From the NCBI GenBank assembly GCA_039028975.1, contig JBCCHB010000088.1, positions 1-64,000 on the forward strand: a stretch of DNA of 64,000 bases, in the 5' to 3' direction. This DNA comes from JAHBNG01 sp039028975 (lineage in GTDB: Bacteria > Chloroflexota > Anaerolineae > Caldilineales > Caldilineaceae). The notes beneath the pieces were generated by a model. That model was not told the origin of the DNA, ran no database searches, and was given only the letters and a program-made list of their open reading frames with translations. Shown in pieces: positions 36,326 to 45,095 of this stretch (position 1 is the first letter of the stretch; each line of letters starts with the position of its first letter). The translations under genes were made by a program, and so were the position numbers.

Positions 36326-36422
36326 CTTAACCCTTATTCGTCCTTTCGTGATCACGTTTGATCACTTGTGTCGACTGCTTTATCTGATTTATTATCGGGA
36401 TATCTATCTATAGAGAGGTTCC

Positions 36423-37712
36423 TCAAAGGGAAATACCCAAACGATCGGTAAATTGCTCAAATAGACTTAACTGCTGTAGCTCTTCATTTTCTCTTGGTGG
36501 ACTTGCTGCGCGGACACGCTTTCTTTGTATATGTTCCATTTGCCCACGTTCTGCTTGTACTCTCTGTGTTGGAAATGGCGAGATCTCTTTTTCCCTTGAA
36601 ATAGGTTGTATAGGCTTAGCCTCTATTATGGGCGACTTACGTTGGCTAGAAGAGAGAGCAGGCAGTATGGGCAACTCTGCACGGTGGTTCATAGGGAAGC
36701 TGTTTCCCATCATCTTTTGGACCACACCCTGCACGTCCTTGGGTCCCAACCAAGCCGACTGAAAACGCACCATATCCCCTTTGGTGATGAGCAAAAAATC
36801 ACCCCGTCCACCTAATTTCTCTGCGCCACTATCTGCTACACCGGTTGCATAGCGGGCTTCATCCTTGCTGGCTACGCTCCCGACCAATCGCACCGGAAAG
36901 TTTGCTGTCATACCGCTGCCAATATGGGCTGCGGTCGGCTTTTGGGTACAGGCAATGAGATGGATTCCCGCTTCTCTCCCCCGCTGCGCAAGGCGAGTTA
37001 GCAATTTCTCAATCACCTTGCCGCCTGTTTGAATGAGATCCGCTAATTCATCAATGGCAACCACCAAGAGAGGGCGGCTAGATTGGGACTGATCTCTCCG
37101 TTCCATCTCTTTGACCAGCCAGCGCAAACGCACTTCAGCTGCCTCTGCTGAGGTGACCATCTCCCCAAGGACATGGGGTAGCGACGTCAATGGTCCAAAC
37201 CCTCTGCCTTTGGGATCGATTAAAATGAGTTGAATTTCACTCTGGCGGTTGTACATGGAGAGAGAGACTAGAAGCGCTCGGGCCACTGCGCTCTTGCCCG
37301 ACCCGGTCGTCCCAGCAATCAGAACGTGGGAAACATCAGGCGCCGGAAGTCGCAGTAGAAGAGGCGTTCCATTGTCCTCGATGCCTAATATGCTCGTGTG
37401 GGGCGGAATTTGCTTTAACTGCTTACAAAGAGGAAGTAAGCGTACTGGCTCTGGCTTAGCCCTTGGGACTTCAACACTGATGGCACTGCCTTGTCGGTAA
37501 ATTCGAGCTTCATTAACACCCAGGGCCATAGCAATCTCTTCGGCCAGGGCAGAAATCTTGCTTACCTTGGTCCCAACTTGAGCAGCCAGTCGAAATTTGA
37601 TCAACCTGGGCGTCACAACACCACCCTGGACTTGGCCTGATACTTTGTGCTGGGCCAAAACAGCCTCAATTGCATCGGACTGATAGTCCAGCATTTTAAG
37701 CCGTTTGCTCAT
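36423..37712 (-). CDS. FtsK/SpoIIIE-type DNA translocase without membrane domain
   Basis: 429 residues. ATPase core with Walker A AGTTGSGKSAVARAL (about 132-146), LILIDPKGRGF, Walker B LLVVAIDELADLI and HLIACTQKPT, preceded by an FtsK-alpha-like segment (RIYRQGSAISVEVPRAKP). It lacks the N-terminal TM region of FtsK and the gamma winged helix, so it is a shorter paralogue rather than the cell-division FtsK. Such proteins can move chromosomal or mobile DNA; no partner relaxase is seen here. AGG lies seven bases before the ATG. Confidence 0.85.
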   Translation of the reverse strand: MSKRLKMLDYQSDAIEAVLAQHKVSGQVQGGVVTPRLIKFRLAAQVGTKVSKISALAEEIAMALGVNEARIYRQGSAISVEVPRAKPEPVRLLPLCKQLKQIPPHTSILGIEDNGTPLLLRLPAPDVSHVLIAGTTGSGKSAVARALLVSLSMYNRQSEIQLILIDPKGRGFGPLTSLPHVLGEMVTSAEAAEVRLRWLVKEMERRDQSQSSRPLLVVAIDELADLIQTGGKVIEKLLTRLAQRGREAGIHLIACTQKPTAAHIGSGMTANFPVRLVGSVASKDEARYATGVADSGAEKLGGRGDFLLITKGDMVRFQSAWLGPKDVQGVVQKMMGNSFPMNHRAELPILPALSSSQRKSPIIEAKPIQPISREKEISPFPTQRVQAERGQMEHIQRKRVRAASPPRENEELQQLSLFEQFTDRLGISL

Positions 37713-37763
37713 TGAATTGCCTACCTTCCCATCCTGTGTAGATGATCAGACACAACCCTTGTC

Positions 37764-37867
37764 CCTGTGAAAACGGGGATGCTCCTGTGAAGACTGATCC
37801 TGCCCTATAAAGATGGAGCTAATCTCGTGAAGACGGGAGTAGCGCCCGTAGAAACAGAGATGGCTTC
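37764..37867. repeat. Degenerate 20-21 bp tandem array, five units
   Basis: Units start at 37764, 37784, 37805, 37826 and 37847; the clearest read CCTGTGAAAACGGGGATGCT, CCTGTGAAGACTGATCCTGC and CGTGAAGACGGGAGTAGCGC. There are no unique spacers, so it is not CRISPR. Single related copies occur at 58254 (CCTGTGAAGATGGGAACAAA) and, inverted, at 24620-24634. Confidence 0.65.
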
Positions 37868-37909
37868 CCGTCTTTAACTCTTTAGGCTGGAGCGGGTTAC
37901 TAAACCTCT

Positions 37910-37990
37910 ATATCCAGTCTGAAGAGTTAACTGGGCGTATACTTCGCGTAAAGGTAAATAGTCACAGTCTCTAAAACAACCGCAGCATAG
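37910..37990 (+). repeat. Family-1 palindromic element, degenerate
   Basis: Right end CTAAAACAACCGCAGCATAG (37971-37990) fits the consensus; the left end TATATCCAGTCTGAAGAG is drifted. Confidence 0.5.
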
Positions 37991-38351
37991 AATGAGTTTC
38001 CGTTGCAATAGTCGCTGCACGAAGATCGACCGAACTGATGCGTTAGGCGTAGTCTAAGGGTAACAAGCAATTGAATGAGGCGCGCAATTTCGCCCAAACA
38101 CGTATGTGTTTTCAGTTTACCGGAGTATCAGAAATGGATTTGGCTATTAGGATATCGAGGGATATAGCAGCCTAATAGAACATTTTTTCTGAACAGGATT
38201 GGCATTATACAGAACAAATGAGCTAATGTCAAATGGGAATTCGGGGTATTAAAATAAGGAGACCAGAAGTATCTTTTTGGCTATTCTTCGTAGTTGTCCA
38301 TGTTGCCTGGCAAATGCCGAGACAAAATCTTTCTAGCGGATGAGACCAAGT

Positions 38352-39743
38352 TCACCCTGAGATAAAGGGAATAAAAATTTGGTGTTCGCCACCAACAGCC
38401 CCCAAAGCGTCGACTCGACCTGCACCAAGCTGTTCATTCGATGAATCCCCACCGCTGATGGGCTCGGCACTGCCAACGATCCGCTCTTTGATGGCGATGG
38501 AGCTTTCTAAATGGGCCTCGCGTACCAGTGCGGCCACACCGGAGACAAATGCTGTAGCCATACTAGTGCCAGACCGAAATTCATAACCAGCTTCGGTTGT
38601 TGTTGAAATGATGTTTTCCCCAGGGGCAGCCAGTGTAACCCAATCGCCGTAGTTACTTCGTGACCAGCGCAAGCCTTGACTGTTGGTTGCCGCAACGGCC
38701 ACAACGCTGTCCAAAGCTGCTGGAAAAAAGAAACTAGTTTCGGCCATGTTTCCTGCCGCTGCGATCACAAGGGACCTTTCTGTAGCCAAGGCTATGGCAT
38801 CTGCAACAGCATCGGGTGGTCTCGCCGTGGAGCCCAAACTTATGTTGATGATATGGGCACCGTGATCCAGAGCATACAAAATGCCTGAAGCTACATCGGA
38901 CCATGATCCCATGTTTTGGCTGTCTAATACCTTTATCGGTAATAGTGTACAGTTGGGAGCCACCCCCGATGCCCCTTGACCATTGTTGAGTGCGGCACCG
39001 ATAATGCCGGCTACATGGGTACCGTGTCCGTTGTCGTCCTGAGCAATTGCATTGTCCGCAACAAAGTTGAACCCTGGTAGAATGCGATCCACAAATTCGG
39101 GATGGGCTAAATCGATACCTGTATCAAGAATGGCGATGATAGCTCCTCGACCGGTGGCAATCTCCCAGGCTTGGCGCGCTCGTATCTGGCTTAGTGCATA
39201 AGCCGCATCCAATTGCGGATCATTATAAGGGGCTGAGGAATTAGCTGGTTGGTCGAGTTTTGAGTAATCGTCGAGGTCGGGGAGCTGGGAATCATCAGCA
39301 CAGGCTGCGACCTGACCATCGGGTTCGACACGGATAATCGGGCGGGTAATCGGCTCTACGGGCTGCGTATCGTCAGGTCCAGTCTTGTCAGGAGGAACAA
39401 TGTCCTTCTGGCCGCGATTAAACCATCGGACAATCCGCCAAATCAGCCTGCGTATCCCCCATAGCTCGGTTGCTGAGCCGTCAGGAGTCCTGGGTGGTTG
39501 TTCAAGGGTGACCGAGTGGTCTGACGTTCCCTCTTCAGACGACAGTTGAATGTCACCTTGCCGGGCTAGAATGGAAGCCACTTGGACTTGGGGTACATGA
39601 ACGATAGCCGTGTGAATTTGAGGCAGCCAGCGAGCCAAACGACCATGGAATTGTTGGGTAACAATTTCGTCTCGCTGCTGGGGCGAACAATCAGAATGAA
39701 ATTTGACGAAGAGTGCTTGATGACCTGATGGAACGGTAGACAT
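38352..39743 (-). CDS. Subtilisin-like serine protease (S8) with conserved C-terminal tail
   Basis: 463 residues from the ATG at 39743, chosen because AAAGGAG lies eleven bases upstream and the extension to 39845 is repeat DNA. A propeptide-like region (about 8-65, ALFVKFHSDCSPQQ...) precedes a Pro/Asp-rich linker and the catalytic domain with Asp in AILDTGIDLAHPEF (about 204), His in NGHGTHVAGIIG (about 239) and Ser in SGTSMATAFVSG (about 391). No signal peptide is seen. The C-terminus ends HQIFIPFISG, matching the tail shared by five other proteins here, which argues for export. It is downstream of the SDR gene and a family-1 element. Confidence 0.88.
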   Translation of the reverse strand: MSTVPSGHQALFVKFHSDCSPQQRDEIVTQQFHGRLARWLPQIHTAIVHVPQVQVASILARQGDIQLSSEEGTSDHSVTLEQPPRTPDGSATELWGIRRLIWRIVRWFNRGQKDIVPPDKTGPDDTQPVEPITRPIIRVEPDGQVAACADDSQLPDLDDYSKLDQPANSSAPYNDPQLDAAYALSQIRARQAWEIATGRGAIIAILDTGIDLAHPEFVDRILPGFNFVADNAIAQDDNGHGTHVAGIIGAALNNGQGASGVAPNCTLLPIKVLDSQNMGSWSDVASGILYALDHGAHIINISLGSTARPPDAVADAIALATERSLVIAAAGNMAETSFFFPAALDSVVAVAATNSQGLRWSRSNYGDWVTLAAPGENIISTTTEAGYEFRSGTSMATAFVSGVAALVREAHLESSIAIKERIVGSAEPISGGDSSNEQLGAGRVDALGAVGGEHQIFIPFISG

Positions 39744-39775
39744 ATGACGAATAACTCCTTTGTTATACTCAGCTT

Positions 39776-39861
39776 TATACTCAGCTCCGTTTGAAAACCG
39801 CACTTCTGTCATTCCTGTAGAGCTAAGGAAAACTGCGGTTTTCAAAACGACTTCAGTATAG
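39776..39861 (+). repeat. Family-1 palindromic element, best-formed copy
   Basis: TATACTCAGCTCCGTTTGAA opens and TTTTCAAAACGACTTCAGTA closes. TTTGAAAACCGCA pairs perfectly with TGCGGTTTTCAAA, and the outer TATACT with AGTATA. An extra partial left end lies at 39764-39774. It fills the gap between the SDR stop and the subtilase leader. Confidence 0.88.
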
Positions 39862-39865
39862 TCAT

Positions 39866-40681
39866 TTATTCTTGGGAGCGGCCCTCCCTGGACTGTTCTT
39901 CACTGTACCAACGGTCTCGGTAAGGGACTCCCGCGTCAAATCGGCTAAACGCATCATCTTGAGGAGAATACCCTACTAATTCCCGCGCCGAGGTGATATC
40001 CATCCGCTTAAAGCGGTTATCGGATACGGCTTGTAAAACTGCATATTGGAGGTTCTCAACTTGGATAGATTGGTGGATCAGATGACTGAGATCTCGGGCA
40101 CTGAGAAAGGTACTCAACGTTCGCCCGTCTGGCATCTCATCCCATGTTTCTCGATTATATTCAAATGCACCAATACGAATCGCAATACTCGATAAGTCCT
40201 CTGTGTAGGCAAAGTAGTGGGCCATTGCCTCGCCAAAGACCTTGGCAGCACCATATAAGTTTAAAGGCTTAGGGGGCATATCAGCACGTACCTGCACATC
40301 CAACGGATACCCAGCAACAGCCTGGACACTGCTTGCCCAGATGACGCGGCGACACCCCTGATCCTTGGCTGCCCTAAAGATGTTGTAGGCACCCTTAATG
40401 TTATTATCAAGCAGCGACTCGTAGAATCCTGCACCGGCGTTGGCATCTGCAGCTAGGTGTACCACTGTATCAATCTCTTTACAAGCATCATAACAGGCTG
40501 ACAGATCGGCCACATCCAAGGCAATCTGCTCACTCTGTTCCATATCCCATCCCACGTCCATTTGGGAGAGAGAAACCAACTCACGGTCGGCGAGTCGCAG
40601 GTCATACTGACTACCGTCATAACGCAAAAACGCACGACCAACACGGCCAGCAGCACCTGTAACAAGGACTTTACCAGTCAT
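39866..40681 (-). CDS. NAD-dependent epimerase/dehydratase (extended SDR)
   Basis: 271 residues. Rossmann motif VLVTGAAGRVGRAF, the ASSVQAVAGYP strand and the catalytic YGAAK are intact. Length and the short C-terminal domain resemble uronate dehydrogenase-like SDRs more than UDP-galactose epimerases. The substrate is not readable. GGAG stands ten bases before the ATG. It is followed by a family-1 element and the subtilase gene. Confidence 0.87.
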   Translation of the reverse strand: MTGKVLVTGAAGRVGRAFLRYDGSQYDLRLADRELVSLSQMDVGWDMEQSEQIALDVADLSACYDACKEIDTVVHLAADANAGAGFYESLLDNNIKGAYNIFRAAKDQGCRRVIWASSVQAVAGYPLDVQVRADMPPKPLNLYGAAKVFGEAMAHYFAYTEDLSSIAIRIGAFEYNRETWDEMPDGRTLSTFLSARDLSHLIHQSIQVENLQYAVLQAVSDNRFKRMDITSARELVGYSPQDDAFSRFDAGVPYRDRWYSEEQSREGRSQE

Positions 40682-40885
40682 CTTTATTCATCTCCATTGA
40701 AGGTTGAGTAAGGCTTTTGGGGGAAAGAATTGTACCTTTTCTGCAAAGTGAAGGTAGCTGCCGATATTGAGCAGATATCCAGTATACCAAAAAATAGGTT
40801 TACGTTCCACTGGGTCAAATAGGACGCGAATCTATTTCACTAAGTAAGTAGGGGATTTATTCTGAAGGATATAGGCAAACATCCG

Positions 40886-40939
40886 CGCTCAATCTCTATT
40901 TTCATTTCGACATGCTTCAACGCAAATAGAGATTGGGCG
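40886..40939 (-). terminator. Long hairpin after the beta-propeller gene
   Basis: CGCTCAATCTCTATTT (40886-40901) pairs with AAATAGAGATTGGGCG (40924-40939) with a single mismatch across a 22-nt loop. It starts 17 nt after the stop of the gene at 40956 on the minus strand. There is no T-run, so it may be a processing or stability structure instead. Confidence 0.5.
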
Positions 40940-40955
40940 TGGCAGACAAATAAAC

Positions 40956-43900
40956 TCAGGATTTAAAGTTCGGGAAATAGAGTACCGTCTCGTACTCTTC
41001 TATGACAATGTGTATATGGCCCGCAAGTCCATTGGGATCTGTTGCTTTGATGATAAACGTATAGCTGTCAACTGTCGCAGCAGTCTGCCATGTTAGCAAT
41101 CCTTTACCATCACCTTGATCGATGAAGGAAATACCATCCGGTAGCTCTTGGTTTTCTAGGAGTAGTTCAATAGGATCTCCATTTGGATCAACAAAGGAGA
41201 CTGTCTGAGAGATAAACTGACCAGGGTGGAACAAAACACTCACCTCAAGGAGCTCACTTGGGTGTTCTTCTTCAGGTGGTCCACCAACACCAATGGGTGC
41301 ATCGTTGGGGCGTGATAGAACTACGAGGAAGGGCTCTTTCGCCGTCAACCCCTCTTCGTTGGTTGCCGTAACGGTGATAGGATAGGTACCATTGGGTACG
41401 GCAGTTGTCCAGACTAGCGAAGCCAGGCCATCTCCATAGTACAGCCACGAGGTACCAGCAGGCGCACCATAAATGGCCATAGAGAGGTCCAACCCTTGGG
41501 GATCTGTGACAGTAATGGTCTGGGTAAGTGGAATCGTCTCTATGACGCCATCTATCACCTGGTCAAAAACTGACTCAAAGACGGGTAGGTTGGGCGAAGG
41601 CAGAACTGAAATCTGCCACGTAGGGCTGGGAACCACAGCTTGTCCATCGTCTGCAGCGAATTTGAGGGAGTAGGTATCCGGCTCGATATCTTTCGTATCC
41701 CAAGTAACAAGAATGCTGCCATTATTGTTGGAAACCAATTCAGTTGAGGCTGGTCCCTCGACCAGTGAGAAAGCAATCGGATCACCATCCGGGTCAGTGG
41801 CATAGAGGGTCTGGCTCATCACATCGCCAGAGGCCACGCTAGCTGCTTCAATATCCTGCCACACAGGGCTCTGATTGACATTCAGCACCTCAATTGCCAA
41901 GGATTCAGTTATTGAGTTTCCTGCTGTATCTTGAACCTCAAGTACAACCTGGTAGCTATCGGCATCGCTAAAGTCCGTCTGCCAGAAGAAGATGCCATTG
42001 CCATTGCCCAAATCGCTAAACGTGGCGTCTTCAGGGAGTTGGCTTGCTTGGAGCGTCAACCCATCACCATCTAGATCCGATGCACCAACCGTCACGCTGA
42101 AGGTTTCGCCTTCGTTTATCGTCGCGGGTTCTATGAGGCCCCACTCAGGGGGCTGGTTAACGTCTTGTACAACTATGTCCAAGGTAGCTGATGTCGAGTT
42201 TCCAGCTCCGTCTTGGACCTCAATTAGAATCGGATAGGTTCCAGCGTCACTAAAATCCGTCTGCCATGAGAAAGTTCCGTGGCCATTCTGCAGATCACTA
42301 AAGGTCGCATCATCGGGCAGTGGGCTAGCCGTAATGGTTAACTCATCACCATCGATGTCGGTTGCATCAACCGAGACAGTGACGAGGTCTCCCTCTTGGA
42401 CGGAAACAGTTTGCGTCATAATGAGCTGTGGAGGTTGGTTCACGGCATCGCTGATCTCGATCTCATCCCAAGTAGCCGTAAAGCTAGGGCCGCCACCATT
42501 TGTAGCAATAATCCCAACGGCTAGCGCCTGTACGGCGGAACGCACGGTGGCTAAAAGTGTATCGGCCACAGGCAAAGGATTGCCCAAATCAATCAGTTCT
42601 CCACTATCAAGCTGAACCTGGGGCCGGGCTAAACCGCTCTGAGGGTAGATAGTCAAGAGTAGATTGACTTCTGTTGCATTAAATAGGTCTGCGACAGCGT
42701 ACACATGCTCATGAGTCAGAATATCACCATTCTCCTGAAGAACCTGAATGCCCCCATTGCCATCGTTGGCATGGATGGCTATCTTTATATAATGCCCTTG
42801 GTCCCCAGTCCCGATGGCCAACCCTTGAGATTGCTGGCCAGTGGGTAGATTGCTAAAGAAGGGAGGGACCGTCTGCATGCGCACAGTAAAGGGAGTGGTT
42901 GTTTCAGTGACTTGAATGCCAAATTGAAAGGCATGAGTCTGATCGTTTTGTGTTCGCAACGCATCGCCAGCCAAGACATCCACAATGGTGAGCAAACCGG
43001 CCGTCCCTCCACCAATCACATTGGTTGCTTGGTCAGCAAATAGGGTCTGGTAGTCCGTTGTGCCGTTACTCATTAATCCCGTAAAGCCTATCCCAAAGAA
43101 GCCACTCCCGGGATCGGCATTGAAGAAAGGGTAGAAAAGAGGGATCTCTGTGGTCAACCCATTATCAGGATCAATGGCAAAGGGATCGGTTATATCGAGC
43201 AGCCCATCATTGTCATCATCTTCATCATTCAGATCCGATATCAGGTCATCATCAAAGTCGGATGGCTTATCTGCCGCGGAACAGGGATTGGTCTCGTTGT
43301 CAATCTCGTCGGCATTGGTATACCCATCTTCATCATCGTCCAAGCTGGGGTCATATGCACCGATGCAGTCGCCAGGATCTTCCCCATCGTAATCAATCGG
43401 CTCTAGAATGGTGATCTCATCATTGCCCAAGTTCGTAGCCCAGATGGTGCCAGCAAAGGGTGCGTTTTCTGGGACAGCAATGACATCCAATGTATAGGAC
43501 AGGTTGGAAGCGAGCACCTCTTTCGTAGCCATTGTGCTATCCTCATTGAGTAGTACGCGGAAGATGGTCCCGTCAAATGAGGCGGTAATCAAGTCGCCAT
43601 TCATGGCGTTGCTAAAGTTATCAGCCGTATATTCAGCTAACCCATTGGTCGATTCTAGAAAGGTAATTAAGGCACCATCATCTACACCAGGGTTACGAAA
43701 ATCACACTGTTGGGGATCCGCCGTTGGCACAGGAGGCCAATCTACGGGGAGCGGAAAGTCACCGTCCTTGCTAGTACGCCATACACTGTTTGTACCATCA
43801 TCCGTGTAGAGACCAGCGCCCTGGGGATTGCCTCGAACGGGCGTTGGGTGGCCGCCGTAGTAACCGGGCGTCACCAAATGGAGATTATCTAGATTATTGA

Positions 43901-44954
43901 CCTTGGCATCGCCGCCAGGACCCGGGCCTGTAGAGCCAGGCTCGCCAGCCAAATAGTTATTGGTACAATTGGGCGTTCCCTCGCCTTCAGGGTGGCCACC
44001 CCAGCCACCGTTGGCTCCATTGTCAACGGTAAACATCTGTCCGGCTTGGGTAATCACCAGATCATACGCGTTGCGATAGCCCGACGAATGGATCTGCACT
44101 GGACCACCAGGAACAATTTTGGCCTGATTTAGACCATCATTCCCCCCAAATGGATCGGTCTCATCTTCGCCACCCAGTCCTTGGTTTGGTCGAGTCGGAT
44201 CATCTAGGGTGGGCAGATCATAAATGTACTGTTGAGCATCGCCTGGGTTGAGGATGGGCATGGCCTCGATGGCATTCAGGTCAACGGAAAGGATGGCAGC
44301 CGAGAGGGCATATTCGGTAGAAAAGACCAGATTGACCGAGGGCGCACCAGCGTTTGTGAAGCCCCCGCTGGTTACATATAGGGTGTTCGTATTCTGATCG
44401 AGAGCCATCCCATTGAGGGAATGATTTTCCTCAGAGCGAGGAAGACCACGCGCGAGATCAACCTTCTCCCAACCCGTTTCGGTTTTGGTTAGCTTCGAGA
44501 TAATCCCTGAGTTTGTATCCAAGTTGAGATCACTACCGCCTGCACCAGCACCAATACGATAATCACTGGATGTTACATAGAGGACGGGCGTGGCACTTGT
44601 CCCTACGACCAAAAGACCCGTTACTTGCCGCTTTTCAAATCCATCAAAGAAGGTTCCATCATCATTACGGTTGGGCATCTTCTTAATTAGGTCAATCTTT
44701 TCAGTGGAGGTCACTTGATAGTCATTCGGTCCTATACGCTCAACACCCAGCGCTAAGAGCATACCATTCTGCTGAGAAATATACAGCCGATTATCAGGCC
44801 CGAATTGTAAGGATGTAGGGTTGAAGAGTGAAATGTTCTTTAAAGAACTCAAGCCAAAGCTAACCGACTGGGCATTGGCAGTGCGAGAGAGGCAACAGAC
44901 TATCAATGCAATTAGCAACAGTAGCACCTTGTGGGGGGGAAACAGATAATTCAT
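40956..44954 (-). CDS. Secreted beta-propeller / cadherin-like multidomain protein with C-terminal tail
   Basis: 1,332 residues. Signal peptide (cleavage near ANA-QS). Residues ~40-525 resemble a glucose/sorbosone dehydrogenase- or NHL-type propeller (FNPTSLQFGPDNRLYISQ; MFTVDNGANGGWGGHPEGEG). Residues ~530-590 are Asp-rich thrombospondin type 3-like calcium-binding repeats (DDEDGYTNADEIDNETNPC). A ConA-like segment follows (~600-830), then five cadherin/Ig-like repeats (~840-1310; repeated motifs such as ATDIDGDELTI and FSWQTDFSDAGTYPI). It ends YETVLYFPNFKS, a variant of the shared tail. GAGGAG lies just upstream. Probably a calcium-stabilised surface or matrix protein; enzyme activity of the propeller is not assured. 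Confidence 0.85.
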   Translation of the reverse strand: MNYLFPPHKVLLLLIALIVCCLSRTANAQSVSFGLSSLKNISLFNPTSLQFGPDNRLYISQQNGMLLALGVERIGPNDYQVTSTEKIDLIKKMPNRNDDGTFFDGFEKRQVTGLLVVGTSATPVLYVTSSDYRIGAGAGGSDLNLDTNSGIISKLTKTETGWEKVDLARGLPRSEENHSLNGMALDQNTNTLYVTSGGFTNAGAPSVNLVFSTEYALSAAILSVDLNAIEAMPILNPGDAQQYIYDLPTLDDPTRPNQGLGGEDETDPFGGNDGLNQAKIVPGGPVQIHSSGYRNAYDLVITQAGQMFTVDNGANGGWGGHPEGEGTPNCTNNYLAGEPGSTGPGPGGDAKVNNLDNLHLVTPGYYGGHPTPVRGNPQGAGLYTDDGTNSVWRTSKDGDFPLPVDWPPVPTADPQQCDFRNPGVDDGALITFLESTNGLAEYTADNFSNAMNGDLITASFDGTIFRVLLNEDSTMATKEVLASNLSYTLDVIAVPENAPFAGTIWATNLGNDEITILEPIDYDGEDPGDCIGAYDPSLDDDEDGYTNADEIDNETNPCSAADKPSDFDDDLISDLNDEDDDNDGLLDITDPFAIDPDNGLTTEIPLFYPFFNADPGSGFFGIGFTGLMSNGTTDYQTLFADQATNVIGGGTAGLLTIVDVLAGDALRTQNDQTHAFQFGIQVTETTTPFTVRMQTVPPFFSNLPTGQQSQGLAIGTGDQGHYIKIAIHANDGNGGIQVLQENGDILTHEHVYAVADLFNATEVNLLLTIYPQSGLARPQVQLDSGELIDLGNPLPVADTLLATVRSAVQALAVGIIATNGGGPSFTATWDEIEISDAVNQPPQLIMTQTVSVQEGDLVTVSVDATDIDGDELTITASPLPDDATFSDLQNGHGTFSWQTDFSDAGTYPILIEVQDGAGNSTSATLDIVVQDVNQPPEWGLIEPATINEGETFSVTVGASDLDGDGLTLQASQLPEDATFSDLGNGNGIFFWQTDFSDADSYQVVLEVQDTAGNSITESLAIEVLNVNQSPVWQDIEAASVASGDVMSQTLYATDPDGDPIAFSLVEGPASTELVSNNNGSILVTWDTKDIEPDTYSLKFAADDGQAVVPSPTWQISVLPSPNLPVFESVFDQVIDGVIETIPLTQTITVTDPQGLDLSMAIYGAPAGTSWLYYGDGLASLVWTTAVPNGTYPITVTATNEEGLTAKEPFLVVLSRPNDAPIGVGGPPEEEHPSELLEVSVLFHPGQFISQTVSFVDPNGDPIELLLENQELPDGISFIDQGDGKGLLTWQTAATVDSYTFIIKATDPNGLAGHIHIVIEEYETVLYFPNFKS

Positions 44955-44977
44955 GATCTCCTCGGGTAAGAATAGGC

Positions 44978-45063
44978 TATACTGCGCTCGTTTTGGGAAC
45001 GGTAGTTTTCCTACGCTCTACCGGAGAAATGAAACTGCCGTTTTCAAACGGAGCCAAGTATAG
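44978..45063 (-). repeat. Family-1 palindromic element, inverted
   Basis: CTATACTGCGCTCGTTTTGG opens and TTTTCAAACGGAGCCAAGTA closes, between the propeller gene start and the glycosyltransferase stop. Confidence 0.8.
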
Positions 45064-45095
45064 AATGGGTAAGAAATAGGGTAAATGAGTGCAGA

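Larger units (their letters stand above)
37713..38351. other. 639 bp intergenic region with tandem array
   Basis: Holds a 20-21 bp tandem array (37764-37867), a degenerate family-1 element (37910-37990) and a weak family-2 right arm near 38308-38336. No gene. It lies between the subtilase stop and the FtsK-like start. Confidence 0.55.

Noticed and set aside
37764..37867. Possible CRISPR array
   Set aside because: Units are contiguous and degenerate, with no unique spacers, and no cas genes are present.
39744..39845. N-terminal extension of the subtilase
   Set aside because: The extra codons are almost wholly family-1 repeat DNA, and the ATG at 39743 has a Shine-Dalgarno site.
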